From NCBI GenBank assembly GCA_030770545.1, contig JAUCMP010000030.1, forward strand, positions 4,131,001 to 4,195,000: a stretch of 64,000 nucleotides of DNA. Reading direction: 5' to 3'. Both the position numbers and the translations under genes were made by a program. Origin of the DNA: Macropodus opercularis. Its lineage: Eukaryota > Chordata > Actinopteri > Anabantiformes > Osphronemidae. Below, one piece after another: positions 1-10,510 of the stretch (positions are counted from its first letter, which is position 1; every line of letters begins with the position of its first letter). Under the pieces are notes generated by a model, which saw nothing but the letters and a program-made list of their open reading frames with translations, searched no databases and was not told the DNA's origin.

Positions 1-740
1 TCTTTCAGTGCTTCACCTCCGAGTCCCTCGTTTCTGGGAGAGTCTGCGTCAGGGTTGAGGCGGAGGAGAGTTCGGCCAATAGTCCAACCTCAGATTCAGG
101 AGGAACGATTCGCTCTCTGCTGGGTTTGCCGCTGGTGTGAGAATCGCTCCTCCGGGTCTGAGGCCATCGTCCCGACCGGAAACGGCGGCTAGTTGTTGTT
201 AGAGGACGGTTCCTGCTCCGAGCGGAGGAGCGAAGCATCTTTTGGTCTCGTTCACCAGCGAGAGAACGAGCGCTAGACCGACGGACGGTGAAGGAGGAGC
301 CGAGCCAAAGGGCAAAGCTCTCGGTTCACCCGTCGAGCTACGTTCCTTCTCTCTAAGGTCGTGACCTTTGATTCACGACCAAAAGAACAGGCCGCCGCTC
401 CTCCACGTGGAGGGGAGCCTTGGGGTTAGGCTAGGGTTGGGGTTTGCTGACGGCTCGGCATCAGGTCTGGATGCCTCCTGGATCCCTTCCAGGTCAGGGA
501 TTCCAGGAAAGACCCGCGGGGAGGCCCTGCGATCCCCCCGGTGATCTGGGGGTGGCCAGCGAGTGGGACTGGGGTCAGGGCCACGGTGACCAATTGGAAA
601 ACTCGAACAACACAAGCGACGTCCAGGTGGGCCTCCGCCTCCCTGAGGGGGCCAACGGCTCCGCAGAGGTCAGGGGTGGGGGGCGAGGTGGGGGCGTGCG
701 CTCCTCCTCCTCCTCCTCCTGGTCCTCCTCCTCCTCTCTT
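1..740. other. GC-rich segment, no recognised gene
   Basis: High-GC, CpG-containing sequence with short open frames on both strands that resemble no family I know. It ends in a run of CTCCTC triplets that leads into the minisatellite. It could be the 5' part of a transcribed unit whose 3' end is the AATAAA at 1644, but no splice sites or protein similarity support this. Confidence 0.4.
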
Positions 741-1511
741 CCTCCCTCACACTGAGCTCCTCGCCTCCCTCTCTCCCTCCCTCACATTGAGAGAGAGAGG
801 GAGGTGGAGGAGGAGCGACCTTCTCCTCCTCTCTCTCTACCTCCCTCACATCGCGCTCTCCGCCTCCCTCTCTCCCTCCCTCACATTGAGAGAGAGAGGG
901 AGGTGGAGCAGGAGCGACCCTGTTCTCCTCCCCCTCCCTCACATCGAGCTCTCCGCCTCCCTCTCTCCCTCCCTCACATTGAGATATAGAGGGAGGTGGA
1001 GGAGGAGCAACCTTCTCCTCCTCTCTCTCCCTCCCTCACATTGCGCTCTCCGCCTCCCTCTCTCTCTCCCTCACATTGAGAGAGAGAGGGAGGTGGAGCA
1101 GGAGCAACCCTGTTCTCCTCCCCCTCCCTCACATCGATCTCTCCGCCTCCCTCTCTCCCTCCATCACAATGAGAGAGAGAGGGAGGTGGAGGAGGAGCAA
1201 CCTTCTCCTCCTCTCTCTCCCCCTCCCTCACATCGCGCTCTCCGCCTCCCTCTCTCCCTCCCTCACATTGAGAGAGAGAGGGAGGTGGAGCAGGAGCAAC
1301 CCTGTTCTCCTTCTCTCTCTCCCCCTCCCTCACATCGAGCTCTCCGCCTCCCTCTCTCCCTCCCTCACATTGAGAGAGAGAGGGAGGTGGAGGAGGAGCA
1401 ACCCTGTTCTCCTCCCCCTCCCTCACATCGAGCTCTCCGCCTCCCTCTCTCCCTCCCTCACATTGAGAGAGAGAGGGAGGTGGAGGAGGAGCAACCCCCC
1501 TTCTCCTCCCT
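741..1511. repeat. 93-bp C/T- and G/A-rich minisatellite (left copy, about 8 units)
   Basis: A tandem array of a 93-bp unit alternates a pyrimidine half (CCTCCCTCTCTCCCTCCCTC) with a purine half containing GAGAGAGAGAGGGAGGTGGAG. Some units are a few bases longer or shorter. Because the period is a multiple of three, several frames stay open for hundreds of codons, giving repetitive peptides on both strands. These are by-products of the repeat, not genes. The purine and pyrimidine halves of one strand are partly complementary, so units could fold into hairpins. Confidence 0.95.
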
Positions 1512-1670
1512 CATTGTAAATATTTGTAAATAACCCCCCCACACCCAAAGTCAAGCTCCCTCCGCTCTCTCTCCCCTCAATACAAGGCCTCCCCCCCACA
1601 TCGAGCTCCCTACCTCCTTACACCCCCTCCTGTACATAGTTTTAATAAAGTTCAGAGCATGACTGGCTTG
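1512..1670 (+). promoter_or_regulatory. 3'UTR-like segment: two Pumilio-type elements and a poly(A) signal
   Basis: Two TGTAAATA octamers (1515-1522 and 1525-1532), matching the Pumilio consensus TGTANATA, are followed after a C-rich stretch by AATAAA at 1644-1649 and then GT-rich sequence, as in a plus-strand polyadenylation site. No upstream coding exon was recognised, so this may be the end of a noncoding RNA or of a repeat-derived transcript. A related but diverged AATAAA segment lies at 2933. Confidence 0.4.
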
Positions 1671-2194
1671 TTTCCGTGGCTTCTTTCTTGTGCTGCAGCT
1701 TCAGCTCAGGCTCCAGGTGAAACTGAGCAGAGCTTCTAGCAGAGCTGCTCTATGTTGGACTCTGCTCGTCTGCAGAGCTTCGAGTCAGACGCCTCCTGGT
1801 TGAGTCAGAGACGTCTCCTCACAGCACACGGACTCTAACCCTGGGATGATCTCTCACTGTGTTTGTATTAACTTGGACGGATGAGCCTAAAGAAACGAAT
1901 CTAAGGGTCGCGTGGTTACAGTGGCCGACGATGGCTAATAACCATTTGTGCCCCGACTCCATCTTAACGTGACGAGACTGGTGTAATGACATGTTGGCGA
2001 CAAACGGGAAAAATGAGAAAACAAATGAGAGCAAAGACTTTTACTGATCTCAGTGCAAATGGTTTCAACACAAGACTAAAATACAAGGAAGCTTCAGAGC
2101 CAAGAAATATGGTTTGACAGGAATCTGATTCCTGCTCCAAACTGGACTCCATCACACATCCTGTAAACACAAGGAGAAATGGTTGGGGTTAACC

Positions 2195-2640
2195 ACAGGA
2201 CACAGAGCAGACTGTGGTGGACTACAGGAGAAAGCTCCCCCACGACCATCAACGGTTCTGCAGTGGAGCAGGTGAGCAGCACCAAGTTCCTGGGTGTGGA
2301 CCTCTTCTGGAGCAACAACCCTGCATCACTGGCCAGGAAGGGAAACAGAGTCTCTACTTCCTCCGCAGAGCCCCCCCTCCATCATGCTGCCCTTCTACAG
2401 AGGTGCTGTGGAGAGCATCCTGACCAGCAGCATCACTGTGTGCTACGGAGCCTGCAGCGCCACCTGCAGGAAGACACTTCACTCCCTCTCCCCTCCCTCC
2501 AAAAGCTCTATGGCTCACGCCTGACTCAGGGACAGTTTCCTCCAGCAGGCTGTGAGGAGGCTGAATTCCCTTCCTGCTCTGCCCTGTCAACACAAGGTCC
2601 CACCTCTCACTGACTAACACACTGACAACTCCCATCTCCA
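2195..2640 (+). pseudogene. L2-clade LINE reverse transcriptase fragment (left copy)
   Basis: Translation across shifting frames gives pieces typical of the C-terminal part of fish L2-type ORF2: VVDYRRK, TTINGSAVEQVSSTKFLGVD, LPFYRGAVESILTSSITV, YGACSATCRKT. These line up with the same region of the LINE at 27.7-28.1 kb (FRRKK, FLGVHIEES, SFYRASIESILTY). At least two frameshifts and an early end show that it is a dead 5'- and 3'-truncated fragment. It lies between two related poly(A)-signal segments (1644 and 2933). Confidence 0.8.
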
Positions 2641-2924
2641 CTCACGCACACATCTACGCCAGTCACCTCATCCCCTGCACTGATTCACTTTACGCCAGCA
2701 TAAAGCTTCTGTACGTTCCGTAAACGTTATTTTTCATACCCCTGAACATTTCCACACTTAGTAACATAGTCCTTGTATATTTTGTGTACAGTTCCGTTGT
2801 ATAAACGCACAATGTATGTAACGGGTTTGAGAGACACAAATGTCAATTCTCCGTGTGTCACACACATAAAGCAGCATTGACAAATACAGCTGACGTTGAC
2901 GTTTTACAGCCGTGTTCATAGTGT

Positions 2925-3090
2925 AAAGAGTTAATAAACGTCGGGAGCGTGGCTGGTTTGTTTCCGTGTCTTCTTTCTCTTGTTCCAGGTGAAACACTAA
3001 GCAGCTGCTTTATGTTGGACTCTACTCGTCTCTGCTGAGCTTAAAGTCAGACGCCTCTTGGTTTAGTCAGAAATCTCACTAACGCGTCTC
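2925..3090 (+). repeat. Second poly(A)-signal segment, diverged copy of 1640-1850
   Basis: AATAAA at 2933-2938 is followed by sequence that parallels 1644 onward: GGCT GGTTTGTTTCCGTG, then CCAGGTGAAAC, TATGTTGGACTCT and GTCAGACGCCTC. It is a local direct repeat about 1.29 kb from its partner. The pair brackets the L2 fragment. Confidence 0.7.
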
Positions 3091-4520
3091 TTCACATAAA
3101 CCGAAGTCATTTCAACGCTGCAGAAACACACACAACAGCGCGAATGAAGAAAAGCTGAACCTTTAGGTCAAAGCATCAAAACAAAGTGAAGAGTTGACTG
3201 AATCAACTGAAACACACCTGGAAACTATGCGGCTCTGAAAAATCTACGGTTGTGTCCAGTCAGTCAACGATAGAAACCTGAAGCTGAGTGTTAGAAAACG
3301 AGGGAAAACACTGAATGGTAGTTATTTCTGAACTGATGCAAACAGAGTCACTACACAGGCCCTGAATAAAATACTAGCAACCACAGACATCGGCCAAACT
3401 AAGGAGTCGATGCAGAACCAGCGTCTGCTTGAACATCCTACCCATGCGCTGCTACTGGTTCTGCTTCTAAGTTAGAGGAACAATCCTTTTATCGGATGCA
3501 AGTCTGCTTGTGGCCTGTGGTTCAACATCAACACACGTCTGTGTTTCTGGATTTGTTTCTATTATTGGAAATTATATCCAAAAAAAAAAGCAGCGATATG
3601 ACAAAGTCTCCCTCAGCAAACTGTTGGACCGACTCACGTTTGTTAATGTGTTCAGGAATCCCCAGGTTTACTGGGGAACTTACAGATGTACAGTCATTGA
3701 CAGAAGTTGCTCTCGGTTGCTCTGCGTTCTTTTAAAGGATTTTGGTTCAGCAGTCCTAGAACAAACTAGCTACAGAAAAACAACAGGTCGCATCTCTTCA
3801 AGGAAGAACGTGAAGCTTGTGGATGTGCCAGGACACTGTCAAACGGCTGAAGCTCGTCAAACGCCCAACACCTTGTATTTGACCCATAATAAAGCAGGAA
3901 CACTGTCAGAAAGTTAATCAGGAGCTAAGAGGAATGTGATGCTACTCACTGGCAGGAACCAGAGCCACCAGTGCTCCGATGACGCGTGACCACCTCGCTG
4001 AACACAAAGCAGGTTATTCACAGTCTCACCCTACAGCCTGAGCAGCGACGGATTCTTCGCTGGCGAGCGTCCTTTCACAATAAAACAGCTGGCGCAGTCG
4101 TCGACAGTCACGGACCGAGTCCTGACGTCGAGGGAGCACAAAGAGGAGACCTGGGTGGGAGGTCAACCGCAAGACGAGGATCCCGACTCCCACCCAGACC
4201 GAAGTCTGGGGGCAACCGGTCAGAACCTGAAGCCTAGACTTCTTCCTCCTCTAGCCGCTGCCTCTTACCTGCTGCACTTACCCGATCCAGACACTCAGCG
4301 ACTGAACGCTGGAGACACACGGCTCTGAGTCTGACGAAAGCTGTAGATGAGGACAGAGAGAAACACGAGAGACCAGCTCAGTCACACGTGGACGTGGTGG
4401 AGCGAGGAAACAGATGGAAAACCAGATGTGCTTGACTTTGCCCTCTCAGTCTGGGTGTTGTGAGTCACCGTAGGGAAAGAGACGTTACGGTGAGGGAAGC
4501 TGGTCTGGAGGCTGCTCACC
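3091..4520. other. Intergenic stretch; its first part is shared with 25.4-25.95 kb
   Basis: Positions about 3100-3700 recur in diverged form at 25403-25957 and 28412-28465. The rest (3700-4520) holds no recognised gene or repeat. Short open frames on both strands lack any family resemblance. Confidence 0.5.
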
Positions 4521-4529
4521 TGGGAGCTG

Positions 4530-4660
4530 CTGTGATGTTTGGCAGCACGGGGAGAGCTCTGGGTGTTTCCAGACAGCAGGGCTAGTGACGGGGTTTGAGC
4601 TGGGGGAGGGTCCGATACAGCAGGTGGCGCTAAACACCGCAGAAGAAGCAGCAAAGGAGG
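4530..4660 (-). repeat. LINE-derived dispersed repeat shared with 18.0 kb
   Basis: GGAGGCTGCTGTGATGTTTG-type sequence with GGCAGCACGGGGAGAGCTCTG and CCAGACAGCAGGGCTAG is nearly identical to 18022-18110, with the same orientation. At 18 kb the adjoining bases match the LINE end at 5343 (GAGAGGGCGTCTGCTGCT), which suggests a common retroelement source read on the minus strand. Confidence 0.55.
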
Positions 4661-4765
4661 AAGAAGAAGAAGCAGCAGCAAAGGAGGACGACGACGAAGA
4701 AGAAGAAGCAGCAGCAAAGGAGGACGACGAAGAAGAAGAAGGAAGCAGAAGCAGCAGCAGCAGCA
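4636..4765. repeat. GAA/GCA/GAC triplet-rich low-complexity run
   Basis: Imperfect GAAGAAGAA, GCAGCAGCA and GACGACGAC triplets follow one another. The open frames across it (acidic E/A/D or leucine-rich on the other strand) are products of the triplets and not proteins. Confidence 0.85.
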
Positions 4766-4930
4766 CTGGCGCGCATGGCGTCTGCGCTCTGAGAAGGCAA
4801 CAGGTAGATTTTTATTAAACAGCTGGAGACATGACAAGTGGCGGATTTTGTAGCCGAGCTTTTTTTGTTTTGTTTTATCGCTTTCCAGGTGACTTTAGGT
4901 CGTCCAGAGTTAAGGCTCTGTTAGCCAATC

Positions 4931-4971
4931 TACGCTAAGCTAAGCTAAGCTAGGCTAAGCTAGGCTACCTA
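4931..4971. repeat. GCTAA pentanucleotide microsatellite (left copy)
   Basis: GCTAA repeated with two GGCTA interruptions. The right copy has a longer, purer array, so this marker distinguishes the two copies. Confidence 0.9.
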
Positions 4972-5066
4972 ATATTACGATGAAGACATTTGCTGTGCTC
5001 CGTACATGTAGAACGTTTCTTCTGTCCTTACCTCGTGTTATGTGACAGCGCTAGGAAGAAAGGGCT

Positions 5067-5935
5067 TCAATTCAATTGAAATTCAACTTTATTTATCTAG
5101 CGCCAATTCACAACATCAGTTATCTCAAGGCACTTTACAAGTGAGGTTTAAGACCTGACACAACTAAACCAAAGTTTAGCTATTTAGTCACATGTGGACA
5201 TGGAGGCATGTTAGTGGATAGAAGAAACCGAAAAGAGCTCAGTGAATGAAGGACGTCCCCCAGCATCTAAGTCTATAGCAGCTGAACGACCACAACCATC
5301 TCTAACTATACGCTTTGTCAAAAAGAAAGGTTTTCAAACTAGAGAGGGCGTCTGCTGCTAGAACCTGAACTGGAAGCTGGTTCCACATAGAGGAGCTTGG
5401 AGCTAAAGGCTCTGCCTCCCGTTCTACAGGTAGAAACTCTAGGAACCACCAGCAGACCAGCTCTGAGAAGCCAGCGTTCTGTTGGAGCATAAGGAGCCAT
5501 GAGGTCTAAGACAAGATGGAGCTTTATCATGAAGAGCTTTGTAGGTGAGGAGAGGGATTTTGAATTCTATCCTAGATTTGACAGGGAGCCAATGCAGAGA
5601 AGCTCATGTAGGAGAAATGTGAGTCCAGTCAGACTCTGGCTGCAGCATTTTGAATGAACTGGAGGCTTTTCAAAGAGTTAGTGGGACAAACTATGAGCAG
5701 CGAGTTACAGTCGTCCAGCCTAGCGGTAACAAATGCCTGGATTAATTTCTCAGCGTCACTCTGCTTAGGGTTAGGGGTCGGGTGTGTGAGTTTTTTCTCA
5801 ATGACTCTCCCTGCTCTGTCTTTTAGAGTAGAGCAGTTTGGTGTGGAGAGCCAAGGGGAAGGCACGGGCCGACGCTTGTCGCTCAGGTTCCTCGATACTT
5901 GAGTTACTCTTGTGTTTTGCCGATTCTCCATATGG
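5067..5935 (-). pseudogene. LINE 3' end with reverse transcriptase C-terminal remnant (left copy)
   Basis: Read on the minus strand, the first part gives the common fish LINE motif AEKLIQAFVTARLDDCNSLL followed by NSLKSLQFIQNAAARV (about 5630-5760). Later fragments are LHWLPVKSRIEFKI, NQLPVQV and ADALSSLKTFLFDKAYS, ending near 5302. The element then runs into the 3' tail at 5075-5145, TTTATTTATCTAGCGCCAAT plus CTCAAGGCACTTTACAA, a tail frequently seen in teleost genomes. Stops and frameshifts separate the pieces, so it is a dead 5'-truncated copy. A second, shorter tail of the same kind lies at 18876. Confidence 0.82.
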
Positions 5936-6698
5936 TCAAAGCGTCCTCTGCAGCCCCCAGGAGGCCGTGAGACAGCTGCAAAGGGTGAGCTCTACTTGAT
6001 TCTTCTCGGTCCTAGAGACATTTTCCAAGTTCCCAGGTTGGGTTTGTAGTAGTTAGGGTTAGGCACAAGGATCCCATGGTTAGGATGAAGCCACGGTTGA
6101 GGTTAATTGTTTCTAATGTGCCAGGTTGGTGACTGAGGTTGGGTTTTGTTATGAATTTATCGTCCTGGCAACTAAGACTAACGAAGCGAGACACTGCTTC
6201 GGTTTAATAAAATAAAAAAAGAAGGGAGTATAATACAACGTGTGCTTTCTTAGCGCATCAAAGCTGCTACTAAACTGGAACATCAACTTCTTCTGTGTCC
6301 TTTCCTGGTGCAATGCATCTTGGGAAAATGAAGTCAGTTTCCCTGAAATTCACCAACCGTTATGACACAGTTTATTTTATTCACATATGTAACTGACACA
6401 TGAACCTTTCTTCTTATTGTCGTGTATTAACTGTCAGTATGATTTTAACCCGTTCATTTTAATATTTTAACTATTCTTATAAACAGTCTTCTAACAAGAA
6501 AGTCTCAACAGGTTTAGGCATTGAGGTCTCATTGTTAGGGTTAAGTAGTTTGGTCTAAGCTGTCTTAGACTAAATTGTGAGGGTTACTCATCAGTAGTGT
6601 ACCTTAGGTTCATCGGGCGTTTCGGCCATTTACCACTAGACACCCTCCCCTAAGGGCGGCCCCCTGGGGTGATCAAGTCCCAGGGTATGTCCTCTTAG
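5936..6698. other. AT-rich intergenic stretch
   Basis: No gene recognised. Several isolated TTAGGGTTAGG words occur (also at 5765 and 6697), too short to be telomeric arrays. Confidence 0.5.
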
Positions 6699-7065
6699 GG
6701 TTAGGTTTGAAATGTGTTTTTTTTGCACTGGCAAGCAGGGGTCTGTGCCATATCACCAAAAAGCCCATTCAGTCAGGATGTTGCATTTTATTTCATGGAT
6801 GCAGTTTAACAGAGATGGTTTGGTTCCTTTTGAGGTTGTTTATTTACTTTGTTGTCTTCCTAAGTGCTAAGTGATCTATGTTTTTTAGGTGCTTCTAAGC
6901 ATCATGAGAGGGAGGAGAGGATCCCAGAAGGACATCCCATCAGTCCGAAGCTGACTAGGCAGCCATCAGCAAGGTAAGTGCATGGAAAACATACTTAAAA
7001 CCAAGAAGTTTTATAAATATATAGTTTATGTACATGTGTGCGCACACATATACACACACACACAA
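6699..7065 (+). repeat. Direct repeat 1 flanking the Penelope-like element; carries an 85-bp exon-like segment
   Basis: About 367 bp that recurs at 12102-12478 with small changes. Within it, 6889-6973 is bounded by a pyrimidine-tract acceptor (TTTTTTAG) and a consensus donor (AAG|GTAAGT). One frame is open throughout and reads ASKHHEREERIPEGHPIS, then PKLTRQPSA. It may be a duplicated host exon, or a terminal repeat of the Penelope-like element, which is known in that class to have pseudo-LTRs. Confidence 0.8.
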
Positions 7066-7170
7066 AAACACCTACACCTACGTGTATATATATACACATA
7101 CACACACGCGCACCTACGTATTTAACCATTGGCACACATGTATACACACACACACACGTATCTTGTTAAT
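7020..7170. repeat. CA/TA dinucleotide-rich microsatellite
   Basis: Interrupted CA and TA runs (ACACACACAC, TATATATA). Confidence 0.85.
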
Positions 7171-7739
7171 AGCATGCATAGAGTGAAAGGGCCCAGCTAT
7201 AAGTGCTGTAAATACAAATAGCTATGAATGTTAATTGATACCAAAGTAGAATCATGCAACACACAAGAAGAATAAACTCATGCAGAATAAATTATTACAT
7301 TAAAAAGTTCATGTGTGGGGCATGCAAAATGGTTAAGAAGTTAATATGTAGGACATATCATTATTGAGGAGTCATGCAGTGGAGGAATAGTTTTATCACT
7401 TAATTCCAAATTTAAAAAGATTTTAAGAAGGATTTTTTATGTGTATGTGTTACTCGGAATCTCCTATCAATAGGTTTGAAGGGTTGAAGGATGAAGGGTA
7501 AGGAGAATGAATTGGGGGCTGAAATGGAGCCCAAAGCTTGAGGACAGACCAGAGAGTGGCACACAACAGGTAATACAGGCAAGATATATATTTAAAACAA
7601 ATGTTTGTTTGTTTGTTTGTTGAACTTACTTACTGCCTAGGAAGAAACACACTCCCATCTCTACAATCATGCATTTTTATTTTCCAGTTCCTCAGTTCCT
7701 CCATTCAGTTATGATAATCTATGTATTCCTTGTGTATTA
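7171..7739. other. AT-rich spacer downstream of the Penelope-like element
   Basis: Lies between direct repeat 1 and the GIY-YIG end of the minus-strand element, so it may be that element's 3' untranslated part. It contains a GTTT tetranucleotide run at 7604-7621. No gene seen. Confidence 0.4.
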
Positions 7740-7749
7740 GATGTATTTA

Positions 7750-8090
7750 TTAAATGTTCAAAGCTGAAGGAATTTTTGTTTTCAATTTCTCCATCCACAG
7801 CCTCTCCTGCCTCCTGCGCTGGCCCCCCGTCCACGTGGCGGATGCTTGGAGGCCAGTGATTGTGAGATGGTGAAGGGGGTGTGTTTGGAAGTGCTGTACC
7901 AAGGGAGTGGATAATCTGGCCGTCTTCATGCTGCGGATGTGTTGCTGGAGTCTGGTAAAAAGTGTTTTTCCTCTTTCACCCACGTACATCTTTCCACAGG
8001 TTTGGCAGATGATGCAGTAGCCCAGGTTGGAGCTGTGGATGCTGAACTCACCGTTAATAGGTGCTCCTGCGCCCCCGTGTGGATCAAAAA
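7750..8090 (-). pseudogene. GIY-YIG endonuclease domain of the Penelope-like element
   Basis: The minus-strand frame reads SNLGYCIICQTCGKMYVGE and then LFTRLQQHIRSMK, ALVQHF-type and WMEKLKTKIPSALNI, ending at a stop at 7750. YCI...MYVGE corresponds to the GIY...YIG core and the trailing ERLWMEKL to the conserved E-rich end of these domains. In Penelope-like elements this nuclease nicks target DNA to prime reverse transcription. The C-terminal half is open; upstream the frame is interrupted between 8212 and 8520, so it is part of a broken ORF. Confidence 0.88.
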
Positions 8091-8520
8091 TGAATTTCTC
8101 TTGCCTGAAAGCCCAGTGCCCGTCCCGATTTCCAGTAACTGTGTGCCTGCAAAACCTAGCTCTGACTAATAAATCTCTTAGATTATACTGTAGTTTTGAA
8201 ATTGATCACGGTCAGCCATAATTGTTATAAAGTTGTTCTGCCACAGATTCTGTAGGTAAGGACGAGGTCTGGAGTAGGTTGTGACCAAGGGGACGAGTTC
8301 TGTAGGCTCCATTCTGTGTTTCTCTCCCTGTGGTCGCCGCTCTCCGGCTCCGCTGAGAGACAGAGCAGCGGAGGGGGGAGAGAGATGATAGCGTCTGCTT
8401 TTTAACGCGTCCCAAAAACCTCCTCGTACCCTCTTGCTCTCAGGAATGAAGTGGAGATGGCTTGGTTTGAATCCGCCTCCCTCGAGCAGATTCTATGAAA
8501 CCGGATGATTTGTGATTGAA

Positions 8521-9290
8521 CTATGCCTTTAAATGTGTGTTTCGGATGATAACCGGCTTTATGGAGTAGCGCGTGTGTATCTGTTGGTCTGAAGTAAACA
8601 CGGGTGAGTCATTTTTAATTTTCCTCATCTGTGTGTCCAAAAAGTTTACTTCATCAGCGTGTAGATCGTATTTAACCTTGATGGAGGGGTGGTGGTTATT
8701 CAACGTGTCAGTGAATGTATAAAAACTCTCCTTCCCGTGCTCCCAGATGCCGATGATGTCATCCAGGAAGCGGAGGTAGACGGTAGGTTTCACTGGGCTT
8801 TGTTCTAGTGCCTTGCGTTCCCATTGGCTCATATAAATGTTGGCGTACCTGTGGCCCATCGCCGTGCCCTCCACCTGTAAGTGTTGCTTGTTATCAAACT
8901 CGAAGTCATTGTGTTGAAGGCATATTTCTAGAAGATGTCTGCATCCGGTCTGCTGTGGTCCGGGTATGGAGTAAAGATCTGCTGGACGGCTCCGTGTTGA
9001 TGTTTGTATATAAGCTGTCAATGTCTCGACAGCGTCAAAGGGCGAATCCTGTCTAGAAAGTGGTACGTGTCTTTGAGGAAACTGGGATGTTTGCAGGAGA
9101 GCGGACCTAAGGAGAAGTCTATGCACAGCGAGATGTTGTGAGTGGCGCTGCTGCAGTCGGAGACTATGGGTCTGCCGGGAGGGATCGCGTGGGGGACCGT
9201 CCAGGGGAGTGGGTCCTTGTGGATTTTAGGGAGAAGATAGAACTGTCTGTTGCGGTGGATCTGGTCCGAATAAACCCGTCATGGTCGAGT
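8521..9290 (-). pseudogene. Penelope-type reverse transcriptase, palm and C-terminal part
   Basis: The 8521-9126 frame contains VEGTAMGHRYANIYMSQWE and YLRFLDDIIGIWEHGKES (the LDD is the catalytic metal-binding motif), then HPSIKVKYDLHADEVNFLDT. Just upstream, in other frames (9126-9290), are RQFYLLPKIHKDPLPW and GRPIVSDCSSATHNISL, both standard for this RT class. Frameshifts near 9050-9130 and 9270 separate the parts. The intact catalytic motif but broken frame indicates a once-active copy that has decayed. Confidence 0.9.
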
Positions 9291-10015
9291 TTTTGAACAA
9301 TGTCTCGGATGTGCGCCTGCGTTTGGCTCTGGATGCTGCCGTCTATGGCTTTATAATACCTAGTGGTGTTTAATTGTCTATGGGCTTCCAGGGCATGTTG
9401 TTGTAAATCCGTGATGACAATTTTTGAGCCCTTATCGGCCGGATTAATTATGATATTGAAGTTGACTGACCCTGTAATTGCTCTTTTATCCTCCGCCGTG
9501 GATCGGTCTCTTTTGTCCAGCGGAGGAACGTAGCGGTTCAGACCGTCAACGTCACGGTGAATGAGAATCTTTGTCTGTGCACTCAGCTCATCCCAGGGTG
9601 GTTCCCGATTAGACAGCAGGGAGAAGGGCATTGCTTCCGAGTGGTTATCCTCAGAGCAATCTAGTAGTTTGACCCGTCTGTGGTACCGGTAAGGGTCCAA
9701 AGTGCTTGGAGTGGGAATGAACGTGAGGCCCCTCTCTAACAGGCGTATCTGAGCCTCACTTGGAGAGGTTGAGACTATCAGAGGGGGAGCCCCAGGACAG
9801 GTCGACTCGCGTTGTGAGACGGGGTCCCCGTGGGAAAGTGACGCTTGAAGGTGAGCTGCGTCAGTGGAGGTGGGGGGGCGACGGTTGCCACAAAGTTGTT
9901 GTGGGGTTCTAGGGTCGTAGGATCCCAGCCGGGGGTCTCGATGGACCGCGCCCGGTGGGTCCCCGTTAAAATCCTGGTTAGGCTGTGACCACATTATAAA
10001 TGTATCTGCAGGCAT
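9164..10015 (-). pseudogene. Penelope-like element, RT N-terminal region and linker
   Basis: An open frame of 283 codons. Near its middle it has SEAQIRLLERGLTFIPTPS, matching the conserved LLERGLxFxPTP segment that precedes the RT in this class, and later NPADKGSKIVITDLQQHALE, the finger motif. The last 35 or so codons are read out of frame relative to the RT. The 60-110 residues at the start are proline- and serine-rich and probably a linker after the SGNH-like domain. Confidence 0.85.
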
Positions 10016-10019
10016 CGGG

Positions 10020-10470
10020 CTGTTTCCTGAGTCCAGTGCACGTCGTCCTGCGCTGTGCAGACCTGGTCCTTCGGCAGCGGTCTCAGGAAGGGGAGGTAGC
10101 TGGAGATAAAGTCATTAATGATATTAAGATTATTCTGCTGCGCTGGAGGGAGGAGCGACGAGTAATGAATGAGTGGGAACGCAATCCTGGTTAGGAAAAA
10201 CGGACTGTGCCCTCCTGTAAATCTGACGTAACTGTTTTATGGAGGTTTTGTGTGGGTCCCGATCCCTGTTGTCTATGCCTACAGACAGGAGCAGCAGCTT
10301 AACGGAGGGGTGCTCTGCTGTTTTGTCCAGGATTTTTTGAAAGTGATAGAATGCGGCGCCAGGGTAGCTGTCAGTTTGGACGTTGTTATTTGCGGGCGGG
10401 TATACGCGAGAGGTTGGAGTCACCGAGGAACCAGGTGGCTTTTCTGCCTCTGATTTTGCGGCCTACTCTG
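10020..10470 (-). pseudogene. SGNH-hydrolase-like domain upstream of the Penelope RT
   Basis: The minus strand reads KATWFLGDSNLSRIP (10395-10450), with the GDSN block I nucleophile serine. After a one-base frame change it continues VQTDSYPGAAFYHFQKIL and SVKLLLLSVGIDNRD (block III position), KTSIKQLRQIYRRAQSVFP, then in another frame NNLNIINDFISSYLPF and QDDVHWTQETA (block V, D-x-x-H). Ser, Asp and His of an SGNH esterase are therefore all present. The fold is inferred from these blocks. Such esterase domains are well known in ORF1 of some LINEs; in this element the domain precedes a Penelope RT with the same strand and spacing in both copies of the unit. Confidence 0.7.
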
Positions 10471-10510
10471 GCTTTGTGCTGGTCGGGCCGGTGCGCCTCC
10501 CGTGTGGGGC

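Noticed and set aside
541..1533. 330-codon open frame (and overlapping frames on both strands)
   Set aside because: It is produced by a 93-bp tandem repeat whose length is divisible by three; all frames give repetitive low-complexity peptides.
4382..4837. 151-codon minus-strand and 77-codon plus-strand frames with Leu- or Glu/Ala-runs
   Set aside because: Triplet microsatellite artefact overlapping a LINE-derived repeat.
5765..6705. TTAGGGTTAGGG-like words
   Set aside because: Isolated one- or two-unit occurrences, not an interstitial telomere array.
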